Of a stretch of 64,000 bases of DNA, positions 32,222 through 43,681 are shown piece by piece. The DNA is from Ryuthela nishihirai (taxonomy: Eukaryota > Arthropoda > Arachnida > Araneae > Heptathelidae), in contig JAWZYU010000013.1 of assembly GCA_038380435.1 (NCBI GenBank), forward strand, positions 64,250,446 to 64,314,445, in the 5' to 3' direction. The position numbers and the translations under genes were made by a program. Within the stretch, counting starts at the first letter, position 1. The number at the start of each line of letters is the position of its first letter. The notes below the pieces were generated by a model. The model was not told where the DNA came from, searched no databases, and saw only the letters and a list, made by a program, of their open reading frames with translations.

Positions 32222-32325
32222 CTGTGCAGTCTTAGTCTATCTAGATCTAGTCTATCTAGTGCTTAGTCTATCTTAGTCTAGTCTATCTTAGTCTATCTAG
32301 TGCTAGTCTTAGTCTATCTCTCTGC
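32222..32325 (+). repeat. Low-complexity (TAGTCTATC)n-type repeat
   Basis: Irregular repeats built on TAGTCTATCTAGT and CTTAGTCTATC over about 100 bases. Confidence 0.8.
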
Positions 32326-32712
32326 ATCCACTTCCAATGGCATAGCTAAACATTTCTACTTTTTTTGAATAAAATACGTTACTTTCAATGCGCCACGTCA
32401 AATTAAATTTTATCCTTTTTTTGTTCATCCCTCCCCCTCGTCGCACCAGCTTTTGTCCATTTATCAAAAAAGTTTCAAACTACGAAAAAATTCTGGTAAT
32501 AGATGATATGCAGGCCGGACTTACGCGTAAGCTAAGCTACAGCATAGGTCCTCACGATTATGAGGACTTGAAACCATTGAACTAATTCTAGTATAATATT
32601 TTCACCTCATCAAATTCGTGTTTTTTTTTAAATGTTCCCTTCAATCACTGTAATAAATATATATTTCGACTTTCGAATTTTGGAGGTCTTTTAAACTTAG
32701 CAAAGTCTAGGG

Positions 32713-33122
32713 CAGTGTCTCGCAAACTTTTTTACTCTGTGGCACACTGAATCTAATTTTTTTTTCCGCGGCACACCTAAAAAAGAATAAAAACAAACTC
32801 TATATAATCGTCATTATATTTGCGCTTTGTTGAAGTCATCAGCCTGGTTTTATTGAAAATTTGCTCTCGTTATTTGCTCTCGTTCTTTAATTCATAACTC
32901 GGTGTTTGTTTTAAATATTTGTCCATTCTATGGCTTGAAAAATCAAAAATTAATACCAAAATTTGGAAAAAGCTTGATAAATACTTACAAGATCCCAGTT
33001 GATAAAATCTGAAAGATTTTGATTAAAGCACGTCGATAACACAAGTCAAGTCAAAGTCGCGGCACACTAGGAATCTCTCGCGGCTCACTACTGTGCCGCG
33101 GCACACAGTTTGCGAGACACTG
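32713..33122 (+). mobile_element. hAT-type MITE, 410 bp
   Basis: Terminal inverted repeats CAGTGTCTCGCAAAC and GTTTGCGAGACACTG, sub-terminal GGCACAC motifs at both ends, and a perfect 8-bp target duplication GTCTAGGG at 32705-32712 and 33123-33130. No transposase is encoded. CAGTG ends with an 8-bp duplication are characteristic of hAT elements. It is unrelated in sequence to the hAT MITE at 18.7 kb. Orientation is arbitrary. Confidence 0.95.
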
Positions 33123-33130
33123 GTCTAGGG

Positions 33131-33888
33131 CCTCAAATTTGTATAGCTTAGTCCGAACCTGCCAATAAGAATCTTCACAGTAGCTAATCATGTTACATTG
33201 CAATATGGCCTATTTTTGGCTCAATACGACCCAATTCGGGTAGGGATAAATCTAAAATATCTTTTCATTCGGCAATCTGATCTTGACGGAATTGCTATCC
33301 TCGTTGTGATGGATGAAGATGTTGTCTTTAGACAAAGCATCTTTCCCTGGAGGATGTTCACTTCCGGATGTTTTACCCAGACATGAATTGTCTCGCTCTG
33401 TTTTGCTTTTTCCTCCCCACTGAGACGATGATCTGTCTCCATTGGGACCATTTGCAATGATTGGATTCTTTGAAAGTCTTTCTTTCTAATACGTTGAAAG
33501 AAAGAAGCTGCAGATGAAACTGAATCCTTTCTTCTTGAGCATCAGTGGATGACTGTGTATTCCAAAAAATGTTGCACAATGCATACCAATGAGATCTCGC
33601 GCATGAGATATCGATATATCATCATTTGGGAAATGCAACACCACCCCGAAAGTCCACTTCATGAGGACAAATTTTTTCCCCACTCGTGTTATGCATCATT
33701 TTCATATGCAGTAATTAATTCAGTAATGAAACTGAAATAACGATTGCTTTCAGGTGGTTACTAGCGATGAGTTCGAGTCCGTACCTCAACCATTTCGATA
33801 ATTACTGAGCAGGAGACCAGTTGGGAGAAAAACAATTCGCTCATTTATCTTAAAATGTACGTGCAGAAATACAGGCCACTTATCGATT
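33131..33888. other. No recognised gene
   Basis: Overlapping frames of 60-80 codons occur on both strands (33198-33740) without motifs I recognise. The sequence is less AT-rich than its surroundings, so an old coding remnant is possible but unsupported. Confidence 0.35.
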
Positions 33889-33898
33889 CGACACAATG

Positions 33899-34282
33899 AT
33901 TGGGTTGTTTTACCTCTGAGCGGGACTTTTTTTGCACACCATGGGCTAAATGGCCAGGCCACAAGGATCCCGAAGGCTCAGAGAAGGTTGGGGGAGGGAA
34001 CGCACTGGAACAGCTGTTGGGAGACAGATGGTAGCCTCCCGTCAAGGCCATCCAGCGTGTTCTTTAACGTGCACAGGGTATGGCTCGCCCGCACACGGGA
34101 CCACGGCTTAACGTCCCATCCGACGGACGGCGGCCTTTCCAAACCCATCGATGTCCCCTACTGACCGTGGGCAGGGCGGGAAATTTTGCGGAGAAAAATC
34201 TCAACGCTGACCCAGCTGGGACTCGAACCTGGGAACTACAGATTACGAGCCTGGCTCACTACCGACTGAGCCACCCCCGCCC
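33899..34282 (-). repeat. Thr-type SINE, full length, 10-bp target duplication
   Basis: Complete from TTGGGTTGTTTTACC to the tRNA-like head. Perfect flanking CGACACAATG at 33889-33898 and 34283-34292. Confidence 0.96.
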
Positions 34283-34654
34283 CGACACAATGTTAAGCAA
34301 TTATAAAATATATATATTTTGTATGATAGGCCTCTTCAAATTAGGAGTGGTTTTTAGAACCTTTCTCCGTCTTATATGTTTCAAATAAAGAAAACATTTA
34401 TTGTTTGAAAACTAAAGTGAAATTTAAATATTATTTCGAATGAAGAATACTAGAGATAAGCGTAGAAACTCAAAATTTTTAGTAATATCATTATAAACAA
34501 TAGGGGAGATTCATCAATAAAAGTAAGATAATACCTAAAGAAATAGAAGGCTGAATGATGCTTATTTTAATTGCCAAAAACTTAATTAAAAGATTGAAAT
34601 AGAAACAAAAAGAAACTTTTTAACTACATTTGTAACAATTACCGAAAAAAAAAA

Positions 34655-34702
34655 GAAATTTAAATCATGACTGAGTTTTCACTCAGTCATAATTTGAATT
34701 TC
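34655..34702. repeat. 22-bp inverted repeat (hairpin)
   Basis: Arms 34655-34676 and 34681-34702 around TTTC. Two positions differ; one remains a wobble pair in RNA. It is too short for a standard miRNA precursor. Confidence 0.7.
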
Positions 34703-35177
34703 TTTGATCTGTGATGAGTCGTACTTCCTTTGCATGTATAAGGTCCTTGGCATGGCACATTCATGACTTTGATACATTTGAAACATTTGAGCCCTCAGAT
34801 TATATCTCTCTAATTATTCTCGTTTTCACGAGATGTCTCAGTGTACGGATGAAAAATCAGCAGCAGAGTGTGAAGTCCATGTCCTGTAGATAATATAATT
34901 AGGTTTGTTTTTAAGGCGCATATTTGAAATCGAGCTCGCACTCGTAAGCCTCCGCCATCCTTCCTAAGATTTTGTAATATTGAAAACATGGTATTCTAAT
35001 TTTAAAATCATATACATGGAAAACAGAAAGATTCATATCTTCCTAAACTGCCTTAAAAGTGAAACATACTGTTAATTGTGAAATTATTTATTCCATTCGT
35101 GTGAACTTTAAAAGACAATAGGATGCCATCAGGACCGAAACTAGGGGGGAAGGGATGTTAATAAGAGAATAATAATA
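34703..35177. other. AT-rich sequence, no gene seen
   Basis: One 60-codon chance frame, no repeat family member. Confidence 0.45.
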
Positions 35178-35441
35178 TTAAATAAATACCTCCTCAAGCA
35201 GCTGCTTGCCACAGAGTTCTAACAGGAGCCTGTCAGTTTATATGCCATAGTAGAAGGTCTGAGAGGATGGCAGGCCCTCAGCAGAAAAACAACACGAACA
35301 TCCATGCCTTAGCCGGGACTCGAACCCAGGTCCCGCAGATCAAGCAGAAAAACAACACGAACATCCATGCCTTAGCCGGGACTCGAACCCAGGTCCCGCA
35401 GATCAGTGACCAAGCGCGCTAACCACTCGGCCACGGGACGG
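35178..35441 (-). repeat. Ser-type SINE with internal 63-bp tandem duplication
   Basis: Minus-strand copy. A 63-bp unit beginning GCAGAAAAACAACACGAACA and covering the B box (GGGACTCGAACCC on the plus strand) is present twice, at 35281-35343 and 35344-35406, then the head continues to CCACTCGGCC. The duplicates are essentially identical. Confidence 0.92.
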
Positions 35442-36801
35442 CTAGAGAAAGAGAAGCAAAACAATATTAAACTTGAGTACATTTCAAGCATTTTTAAAGT
35501 CCTCCCCCTTTTTTTGTTATAGATCTGAGTCTGGATGCTATCAATATTTTTTCGTCGGGTGTTTTATCTTTGAAGTTCAGTAAATGATTTCACCATAAGC
35601 AGGTTTAACTTTTAGTTTTCACTTTCTCTGGCACACAGGAAGAGAATTTTTTTAAAATTTATATGTTTCACTTTTTGCTTTTTAGAGACACAACTATGCA
35701 GGGGACATTGCTGCTTAAACTTCCTACCTAACTTCTATCTGTTTCGGAGGGAGCAACCGTCCTCTTCCGAATGTTATTTTGGATGCCAGAAGTTTTTATT
35801 TAAAATGTAACCGTTACAATCGACTAGGGGAGATCATAACTCTCACGTTTGCAGAGAGCCATTTAGGGAAGCAGAAAGGATTTTGCCTCTAAAACATATA
35901 AAAATATCGCCTGAAGGGAATTTTCTATTTTGTTTTGTTTTCAATCTCAAATGCATTTTAAATCAAATGAAAAGTTAACTATATTATCAGAAATCATCGA
36001 TGATCTAATTCAATGTTCTTCAAATTGTGTTCCGTTGAATCCAGGGTTCCGCAGAGTATTTCCAAGGGCCCCAGAGACAAATTCCAAAGTTTAATATTTT
36101 ATAAAATTAGCTAAAATCTGGGAATTATGCTGAAGTATTTTCATCAAACAGCGAAATATTCAAGAGATGTAATATTTTTATGATATAACCTAACCTACCG
36201 ATAACAGCTAATGCTGACTAACTAGCTAACAAATCGATCATGCAGATTTGCCAATGACAAATTTTGCTTTCTTTTAATTTAAATTTAAAAACTATTTAAT
36301 CTATTTGTTCCGTGAAAAAAATCAGTTTTATTTATGATAAGTTTTTTTTTTAATTTCGACTTCTTTTATAAATTTCTTTATTAGGGTGCCTAGAAAAATA
36401 ATACGAACTTCAAGGGATTTGTATCCTCAAAAAGTTTGATGACAGTTGATCTAAATGGTTAGTTTTTAATGAGAGTTTTCTCACTAAAAATATTCTCCCA
36501 TCCCGTGGAATAAATTGTTAGCTTTTGTTCTATTGAATTATTGTTATCATTAATTGAAGAATTAATGCACTCGCTTAATATCTTCATAATTTAGATGTTA
36601 CATAAGAATGTACAGCAAAACCTTATTAATTGAAACTGAGAGAAGGAAAGGCCAATCCGAATTAGTGAAAATTCCCAACTATAGAACATATTTATGTATT
36701 TTCAAGTTGTAGTTCATAAACGCAAACAAATTTATTCATAATCCAGCAATAAATGTTAACTTGATGATATTAGGATACAAATAAGAACATATAAGAACAC
36801 C
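35442..36801. other. AT-rich sequence; possible degraded hAT end
   Basis: No gene seen. At about 36010-36075, TTCTTCAAATTGTGTTCCG and CAGGGTTCCGCAGAG resemble the sub-terminal sequence of hAT elements, but no matching opposite end or target duplication was found. Confidence 0.3.
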
Positions 36802-36812
36802 AATCATTTATG

Positions 36813-37146
36813 CAGGTTCGACTCCCAGCTGGGTCAGCGTTGAGATTTATCTCCGCAAAATTCCCCGCCCTGCCCACGGTCAGTAGGGGACACCGATGGG
36901 CTTGGAAAGGCCGCCGTCCGTCGGATGGGACGTTAAGCCGTGGCCGCGTGTGTGGGAGAGCCATACCCTGTGCACGTTAAAGAACACACTGGATGGCCTT
37001 GACGGGAGGCTACCATCTGTCTCCCAACAGCTGTTCCAGTGGGTCCCCTCCCCCAACCTTCTCTGAGCCTTCGGGGTCCATGTGACCTGGCCATTTAGCC
37101 CAAGGTGTGCAAAAAAGTGCCGCTCAGAGGTAAAACAACCCAACCC
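36813..37146 (+). repeat. Thr-type SINE, 5'-truncated at the B box
   Basis: Starts CAGGTTCGACTCCC and ends AAAACAACCCAACCC. Flanked by AATCATTTATG (36802-36812) and AATAATTTATG (37147-37157), an 11-bp duplication with one difference. Confidence 0.9.
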
Positions 37147-37954
37147 AATAATTTATGAAAATTCGTATATTGAAAACAAAACTGAATACATAAAATGGGA
37201 AAGGCGTAACTTTGCGGAAGCTTCTCCACCTGGGGTATGTTTCTCAGCAAACGCATACAATGTCCTCGTTTATACATCCAAATGGTAGCTAGGTAATCAC
37301 TGGAAGGAGAGCTATGCACCAATCCCCTGTGATGATGCATAGAACCGGCCAGGCCTAGCACCTAATGTCCGACCCCGCCTTCTCGTGGTGCGGACCGTTA
37401 GTACCTTTCAAAAGAGACACTCTCTTGTGGAAGTGAACGGAACTGCCAGATTAGTGTGGCCTACTGATCTGGACAACTATGGCTACTTTTTTTTTCTACC
37501 CTGCTGAGGAGTGGTCAACCACACAGGGTCCTGGTGCTGACCATATAAACCTACTGGACTGGACAGATATATGGCTCTGAGCTTGATTATGGATCCTGAT
37601 TTTGCTGCACTGGTGGGCTTCTGTGGAGGGAAAATCTTCCGCTGTGTTTTTTGTTTGTTTGTGGCTTGACAGCCCCAAGTGAATAGATTCACAAGATATG
37701 TTTATCAGCTGGTGGATAATCCTGAGCAGAAGTCATCGCAGGCACCTGAACTCTTTGCTTCTATTGGCATCGTCAAATTCTACATTGGTGGAAGTCTTCC
37801 AGTGTAGATGGCTTCAGCCTTTAGTAGTGGGGGAACGGGTCTTTGCCCCATGCTGCAATTTATATTTTATTTATGGCTGTTTGATTTTGTCGGCATTCCC
37901 TCTCTCTAAAAACATAGTTTCTTTAAACATCCCACTAACCATTTTCTCTCCATA

Positions 37955-38640
37955 GGTAGTTGGAATGTGAGGACTCTGCACAGAGCTTTTTCTCTTGATG
38001 TCCTCACACAAGAATTCCACCGTTATAATTTAGATATTCTCGGCTTGCAAGAGACCAGATGGACAGATAAAGGTCAGATTCTTAAAAATAATCTTAAATT
38101 TCTCTTTTCAGGGAGGGACGACAATAAGCATCACCAAGGCGTGGGTCTGCTTCTCAGCAGACACGCTAGCGATGCTCTTCTAGGATATGAGTGCATTAAT
38201 GAAAGGTTTCTTACAGCAAAATTTCAGACAAGCGTTAAAGACTTGAATGTTATCTGCTGTTATGCCCCCACTGAGGATGCCGATGAGGATGAGAGGATAG
38301 GTTTTATGAACAACTTCAGGATATTTTGAATTCTGTCAAGAAAGGAGATATTACCCTTGTTCTTGGTGACTTCAATGCCAAAGGTGGTACTGACTCTGAC
38401 CTTTGGGGAGGAGTAATAGACCCTTTTGGTATTGGTAGCTGCAATGGCAATGGGCAACGTCTCCTACAGGTAAGTAAACTCAATGGATTCAGAATAACTA
38501 ACACTTATTACAAACACCGCGACATACAAAAGTACACATGGGTTTCACCTGATGGACTGCATAAGAATATGATTGATTACATATTAATTAACAGCAAATG
38601 GGCTAGTTCTGTTAGAAATACCAGGGCATATAGGTGAGCT
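37955..38640 (+). pseudogene. RTE AP-endonuclease domain
   Basis: Reads WNVRTL, then LDILGLQETRW, GVGLLLSRHASDALL, DLNVICCYAPTEDAD and, after a frameshift near 38298, LVLGDFNAKGG, then TWVSPDGLHKNMIDYILI. These are endonuclease motifs that nick target DNA in RTE/LINE retrotransposition (QETRW and GDFNAK contain catalytic or metal-binding residues). A TGA at 38635-38637 interrupts before GSDHYLV. Confidence 0.85.
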
Positions 38641-38770
38641 GAAATTGGATCTGACCATTACCTTGTTAAAAGTGTCTTGCAACTTAAACTTTAAAAGTGT
38701 TCTGCTAGGGTTAAAAAATTTACTTTTAATACTGAAGCTCTGAAAGATCCAGTTATAGCCAAAGCTTACC

Positions 38771-39583
38771 ATGATAGGTTATTTAGTCATTATGACAGTC
38801 ATGGTTTGCTTACTACTGAAGTTGAGGAAAAATGGGATCATTTTAAACAGGCTTTTTTGGACACTAACAGTACTTTTTTTAGGAAAAAAGGAGCAGAAGA
38901 GGCAAAATTATCTGAGTGATAAGGTACTTGAACTTATTTCGGAAAGAAAGAACTGCAGGAATGCCCTTAATCAATACCCTACTAGTCCTAATAGAAAGCA
39001 TTACAGAGACCTTAATAAACTTGTAAAGGATCAGTTAGCTGCTGATAAGAATCTTTGGCTTGATGGTTTGGCTGACAAAGCCGAGGAAGCAGTTAGACAG
39101 CACAACAGCAGAGAGCTGTACCAGATAGTTAATGTTTTGTGTGGTAGAAAACGGACAGGCATACAAGGATTGAAGGATAAACTATGTAAGGTTATAGAAG
39201 GGGAGTATTCTGTCTTGGCTAGGTGGGCTGAGCATTTCAGTGATGTTCTAAACAATGTAGTTAGTTCTACTCCCATTGTTTGCAATGATGATAGATGCAT
39301 TGGTGGCTTTAATGTTGGCCCTATAACACAATCTGAAGTTATTTTGGCTGTTTCTAAACTTAAACTTCATAAATCCCCAGGGGTAGATGAAATTACTACG
39401 GAAATGCTTAGAGCTGGGAATGTTTCGGTTACCACTTGGATGACTGAAATTCTGAATATCTTTTATGATAAAAATATGGTTCCTAAGGATTTTACCAGAG
39501 TTATTATTATCCCTATTTTTAAAAAAGGTGATCGCAGTTCTTGTGATAACTATAGGGGTATCAGCCTACTCTCTTCCAGGTAA
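38771..39583 (+). pseudogene. RTE linker and reverse transcriptase N-terminal part
   Basis: A 270-codon frame with a basic linker (SDKVLELISERKNC), then HKSPGVDEITTEMLRAG and RVIIIPIFKKGDRSSCDNYR ahead of GISLLSS, the classic RT motif order. It stops at TAA where the fingers/palm region should continue. Confidence 0.85.
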
Positions 39584-39714
39584 ATTCTTTCCATGATTGT
39601 GCTTAATAGAATTAATAATCTGATTGATTGAAAATTGCATGATGAGCAATGGGGTTTCAGAAGTGGTAGGGGATGTGTGGATCAGATATTTTCACTTAGA
39701 TAGATTCTTGAGAA

Positions 39715-40823
39715 ATGTTTAGAGTTTCAGAAACTATGGTTGCTAGCTTTGTTGAATTCAAAAAGGCTTTCGACTCTGTTGATCGTCATAATTTGTGGTT
39801 GATTGTGAGATCATATGGTATACCTGACAAGTTAGTTAACATTATGAAAGCTCTCTATAATAACACTGAGTCGTGTGTGAGAGTTGGTAAGGCTTGTAGC
39901 AATTGGTTTAGCATTACTTCTGGTGTTCGACAAGGGTGCATTTTGTCTCCTTTTCTCTTTAGCTTGGTTATTGATTATGTTATGTGAAATTCACTTCAAG
40001 GGAAAGATTTTGGCCTTAAATGGGCTGGAGATACGAAAATTTCTGATTTAGATTATGCTGATGATTTAGCCCTTTTGGCAAATGTTGTTGATGAGATGAA
40101 CTCTTTCATTCGAGCTGTTGATGAGACTGGTAGTAGAGTAGGTTTGGTTATAAACAGAGAGAAAACTAAAGTGATGAAAATTGGTCAGGCAGGCTGTGAT
40201 TCAGTTAATCTGAATGGTTGCAGTCTTGAGCAGGTGTCACAGTTTAATTATCTTGGGAGCTATGTAACAGATAATGGTGATGTGCGGCATGAGATTAACA
40301 GACGAATAGGGATTGCTGCCGGGACTTTTAAGAATCTATGGAGAGTGTGGAGAAATAGGCGTATACACCTAAAGACTAAAATTAGGCTGTATAATAGTTT
40401 GGTTCTTTCTAGGGTTAGTTATGGTAGTGAAATTTGGACACTTTGTAAACAAGATAACAGGAAACTAGATGCTTTTGATTCCAGATGCTTACGCAGTATC
40501 TTGGGCATTAGGTGGTTCAACTTTGTAACTAATGATGAGGTTAGGCAAAGAGTTTGCAACCTCCTTTAAGCAGCATATTGTGCAGAGAGAGACTCCGTTG
40601 GTTTGGCCATGTTGCCCGTATGAATAATTATAGATTGGCGAATAGAGTTATGAACAGTGTGCCTAAAGGCCTCAGAAAGAAGAGGAGACCTAGGATGCGG
40701 TGGGCAGACAATGTCAAACAGGACCTTGTTAGAATTGGTGTGCAATGGCCAGATGCAGTAGATGTAGCGCAGGATAGACTTGCTTGGAGAACTAAATTGC
40801 ACGGTCTGGTTGGACCTCCGTAG
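39715..40823 (+). pseudogene. RTE reverse transcriptase palm and C-terminal part
   Basis: Contains EFKKAFDSVDR, SGVRQGCILSPFLFS, the intact catalytic block DLDYADDLALLA (about 40043-40078), NYLGSY-like FNYLGSYV, SRVSYGSEIWTL and, after a frameshift at about 40555, RERLRWFGHVARM and RPRMRWADNVKQDL. The last stop precedes the short tail. Frame breaks near 39990 (TGA in place of a codon) and 40555 leave it inactive. Confidence 0.85.
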
Positions 40824-40858
40824 CCCATGGCTGCTTGAGGATGATGATGATGATGATC

Positions 40859-41107
40859 ACAACAATTAAAAATGTCATTGGAACGGAATCTTTTAAAAAA
40901 TTAATAATTTCCATACATTTTACTTGCTTGATGTGTTTCTCTAAATCTATTAGGAAAATGTTTCTCACAAATAGATTTTTTTTTTCATGTTTCAAAAAAA
41001 AACAAAAAACAACCTTTTTTTGGTGGAAAGGATAGAGATATTGAGTTTTTTTAAAAGGCGTTACATTAATGTTTTATGTTTATCATGTTCTTAATTCAGT
41101 CGATAAT
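40859..41107. other. AT-rich sequence, no gene seen
   Basis: Poly-A and poly-T runs only. Confidence 0.45.
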
Positions 41108-41510
41108 GGAGTAGGATTATAATCTGGCGTTTCTAGGTTGGAGTCCGCACTGTGCATGCGGTGAACCTATCCCTACAATTCCCATCTCTCCCCACTGCGA
41201 GAACGGAAGCAGACAGCCAAATGATACGTTAAGCCGTGGCTAAGTGTGCACGAGAGCCATGCTTCTGTACATGTTAAAACACATGCTGGATGGCTTTGAT
41301 AGGAGTCTTTCTCTTAACAGCTCTCCAGTGAATCCTCTTTTCCTTAGGGGGTGGCTCAGTCGGTAGCGCGCTAGGCTCGTAATCTGTAGTTCCCAGGTTC
41401 GAGTCCCAGCTGGATCAGCGTTGAGATTTATCTCCGCAAAATTCCCCGCCCTGCCCACGGTCAGTAGGGGACACCGATGGGCTTGAAAAGGGCGCCGTCC
41501 GTCGGATGGG

Positions 41511-41893
41511 TTGGGTTGTTTTACCTCTGAGTGGCACTTTTTTGCACACCATGGGCTAAATGGCCAGGTCACATGGACCCCGAAGACTCAGAGAAGGTTG
41601 GGAGAGGGGACCCACTGTAATAGCTGTTGGGAGACAGATGGTAGCCTCCCCCTCAAGGCCATCCAGCGTGTTCTTTAACGTGCACAGGGTATGACTCTCC
41701 CACACACGAGGCCACGGCTTAACGTCCTATCCGACGGACGGCGGCCTTTCCAAGCCCATCGGTATCCCCTACTGACCGTGGGCAGGGCGGGGAATTTTGC
41801 GGAGATAAATCTCAACGCTGACCCAGCTGGGACTCGAACCTGGGAACTACAGATTACGAGCCTGGCGCGCTACCGACTGAGCCACCCCCGCCC
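41511..41893 (-). repeat. Thr-type SINE, innermost of the nest, full length
   Basis: Complete copy from TTGGGTTGTTTTACC to GAGCCACCCCCGCCC with intact A- and B-box complements and a perfect 13-bp flanking duplication. Confidence 0.97.
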
Positions 41894-41973
41894 TCCGTCG
41901 GATGGGACGTTAAGCCGTGGCGCTGTGTGCGGGAGAGCCATACCCTGTGCACGTTAAAGAACACTTTGGATGG

Positions 41974-42084
41974 ACTTGGAAAGATATATAAAAAAATTCA
42001 TTTTCGCATTCAAAATTTCGGCAAAAAAAGTTATTTATTTGTTTAACCTCCCTTCACTCTAATTAGAATAAGTATCTTTTAGAT
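41974..42084 (+). repeat. 111-bp templated insertion in a SINE
   Basis: Identical except for two substitutions to 43183-43293, and absent from every other copy of the SINE in the window. It is inserted after GGATGG and ends TTTTAGAT|GG; the source ends TGTTAGAT|TG, so TTAGAT is shared at the junction. No terminal repeats or A tail are present. Confidence 0.9.
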
Positions 42085-42159
42085 GGCCTTGACGGGAGGC
42101 TACCATCTGTCATCTAACAGCTGTTCCAGTGGGTTCCCTCCCCCAACCTTCTCTGAGCC

Positions 42160-42232
42160 TTCGGTGTCCATTTAGCCCATGGCCATTTAGCCCATTTAGC
42201 CATTTTGACCTGGCCATTTAGCCCATGGTGTG
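42160..42232 (+). repeat. Local expansion of CCATTTAGCCCATGG-type units
   Basis: Within the second SINE of the nest, CCATTTAGCCCATGG and close variants recur about four times where other copies have one. Confidence 0.8.
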
Positions 42233-42482
42233 CATAAAAATGCCGCTCAGAGGTAAAACAACCCAACCCTCTTTTCCTTATCTGGTTATGATCTTTTTAT
42301 TGTCGATGTGCGCACAAAAATGCCGCTCAAAGGTGAAACAGCTCAGTCCTTTATAATCACTTCACCAACTCAATATGAGAGTTGAAATGTACAGAAGCAT
42401 TAGTACTTTATCTAAATAAGTATCCTTATGCAGCGAACGTAACACAATCCCTAACTCTCTCCCCCTTCTCGAGGTATTACCC

Positions 42483-42692
42483 AAATAAATAAAAAATAAA
42501 TACTCCCTCAAGCAGCTGCTTGCCACAGAGGTCTGACAGGAGCCTGTCAGTTTATATGCCAGAGTAGAAGGTCTGAGAGGATGGCAGGACCTCAGCAGAA
42601 AAACGACACAAACAGCCATGCCTTACCCGGGGCTCGAACCCAGGTCCCTTAGATCAGTAGCCAAGCGCGCTAACCGCTCGGCCATGGGACGG
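42483..42692 (-). repeat. Ser-type SINE, full length
   Basis: Minus-strand copy with an AAATAAATAAAAAATAAA tail at the left and intact B-box and A-box complements (GGGCTCGAACCC, CTAACCGCTCGGCCATGGGACGG). Confidence 0.93.
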
Positions 42693-43182
42693 ACAAATGA
42701 GTTTCAAAAATGATTTTGCATTTTTACGCTTTGAAACATTTAACAACTAATAAGCATTGACGCAAAATGTATTAATGCATAATGTAAATATATAAATTAA
42801 AACACACATACATACAAAACGTATGTTTTTATTTACTTATGAGTTTGCTTTTTTTAAATATTTACATAATAATTACCTAAGTTTTAATCTTTTGGAAAAA
42901 TCAACTCTCCTCCCCCCCCCCCCCCAAAAAAAAAACATATTTCCAAAATACGCTACTGATGTATGGTAGATCCTCCATCTTTATCGAATTAATAAAAAGA
43001 AATATATGTATCTTATTTCTGCGACAAACCGTTTCGCCAATATCGGTAAAGTTTTAACTAAAACATTCAAAAAACCACTACGAAGCTCAAAATCCTCTGT
43101 ATCATTCGTGATGAGGCATATTACTGAGAATTTCGGAATTTTTTGACTGGCTTAATTTCTTCTGGGTGAACGCCCATCTAGA
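42693..43182. other. No recognised gene; poly-C run
   Basis: AT-rich with a C run (42911-42924) followed by A10, resembling the end of repeat E. Confidence 0.4.
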
Positions 43183-43293
43183 ACTTGGAAAGATATATAA
43201 AAAAATTCATTTTCGCATTCAAAATTTCTGCAAAAAAAGTTATTTATTTGTTTAACCTCCCTTCACTCTAATTAGAATAAGTATCTGTTAGAT
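43183..43293 (+). repeat. Source segment of the templated insertion
   Basis: Single-copy-looking AT-rich sequence matched by the 111-bp insert at 41974-42084, about 1.1 kb upstream. Confidence 0.85.
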
Positions 43294-43681
43294 TGTTTTG
43301 CGTCTTTTAGAGTTAGAAAATTTTAAATTTAAAATACTGAAAAAAGCACCTTTTCAGATTCCAGTTTTACTTTAACGGTTGAATTTAAAAATATTAAAAC
43401 TGAGCTGCTAAACATCACATTACTTCATTTGGAGCAAGTAATGCTTTCGCCTCTGGCTTTGTTTAAATTTGTAATTAGATCCCTAATAATTAGAAATCAA
43501 AGAAACCCAGGCAATCGGGCTTGTTTTCAAATGGTAAAAATTAAATAATCGCTAGAAATATTCACCCATTCTTAATTTGCATTTTTTTTACCTTGGTTTT
43601 TCCTGCCTTTGTTATTTTAGTGTTTACAGATTGTGTCGTTTATTGTATTCTCGTGTGCTTTTAGCTTTGGTTGTTGATCTA

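Larger units (their letters stand above)
37280..40858 (+). mobile_element. RTE-type non-LTR retrotransposon, copy 2 (plus, nearly full length, dead)
   Basis: About 3.6 kb: leader (37280-37950), AP-endonuclease-like domain, linker, reverse transcriptase, C-terminal domain and a (GATGAT)n tail at 40838-40858. The short tandem-repeat tail and endonuclease-RT order without RNase H are RTE-type features. It matches the minus-strand copy at 17066-21016, including the leader start AATGGTAGCTAGG. Stops or frameshifts lie near 38298, 38637, 38770, 39584-39703 and 39740-39990, and the frame shifts again at 40555. The element sits in the presumed BMP intron, in the same direction as the gene. Confidence 0.9.
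41108..42350 (+). mobile_element. Three-level SINE nest
   Basis: Outermost is an old plus-strand Thr-type SINE (41108-41346, resuming 42281-42350). A second plus-strand copy (41347-42267) sits in it, flanked by CCTCTTTTCCTTA at 41334-41346 and 42268-42280. A third, minus-strand copy (41511-41893) sits in the second, flanked by TCCGTCGGATGGG at 41498-41510 and 41894-41906. Each duplication is perfect and each inner copy is less diverged. The second copy also carries a 111-bp foreign insert (41974-42084). Confidence 0.95.

Noticed and set aside
37967..40823. Host gene similar to craniofacial development protein 2
   Set aside because: That label is commonly given to RTE endonuclease; the order of domains, the tail and a second copy at 17-21 kb show a retrotransposon.
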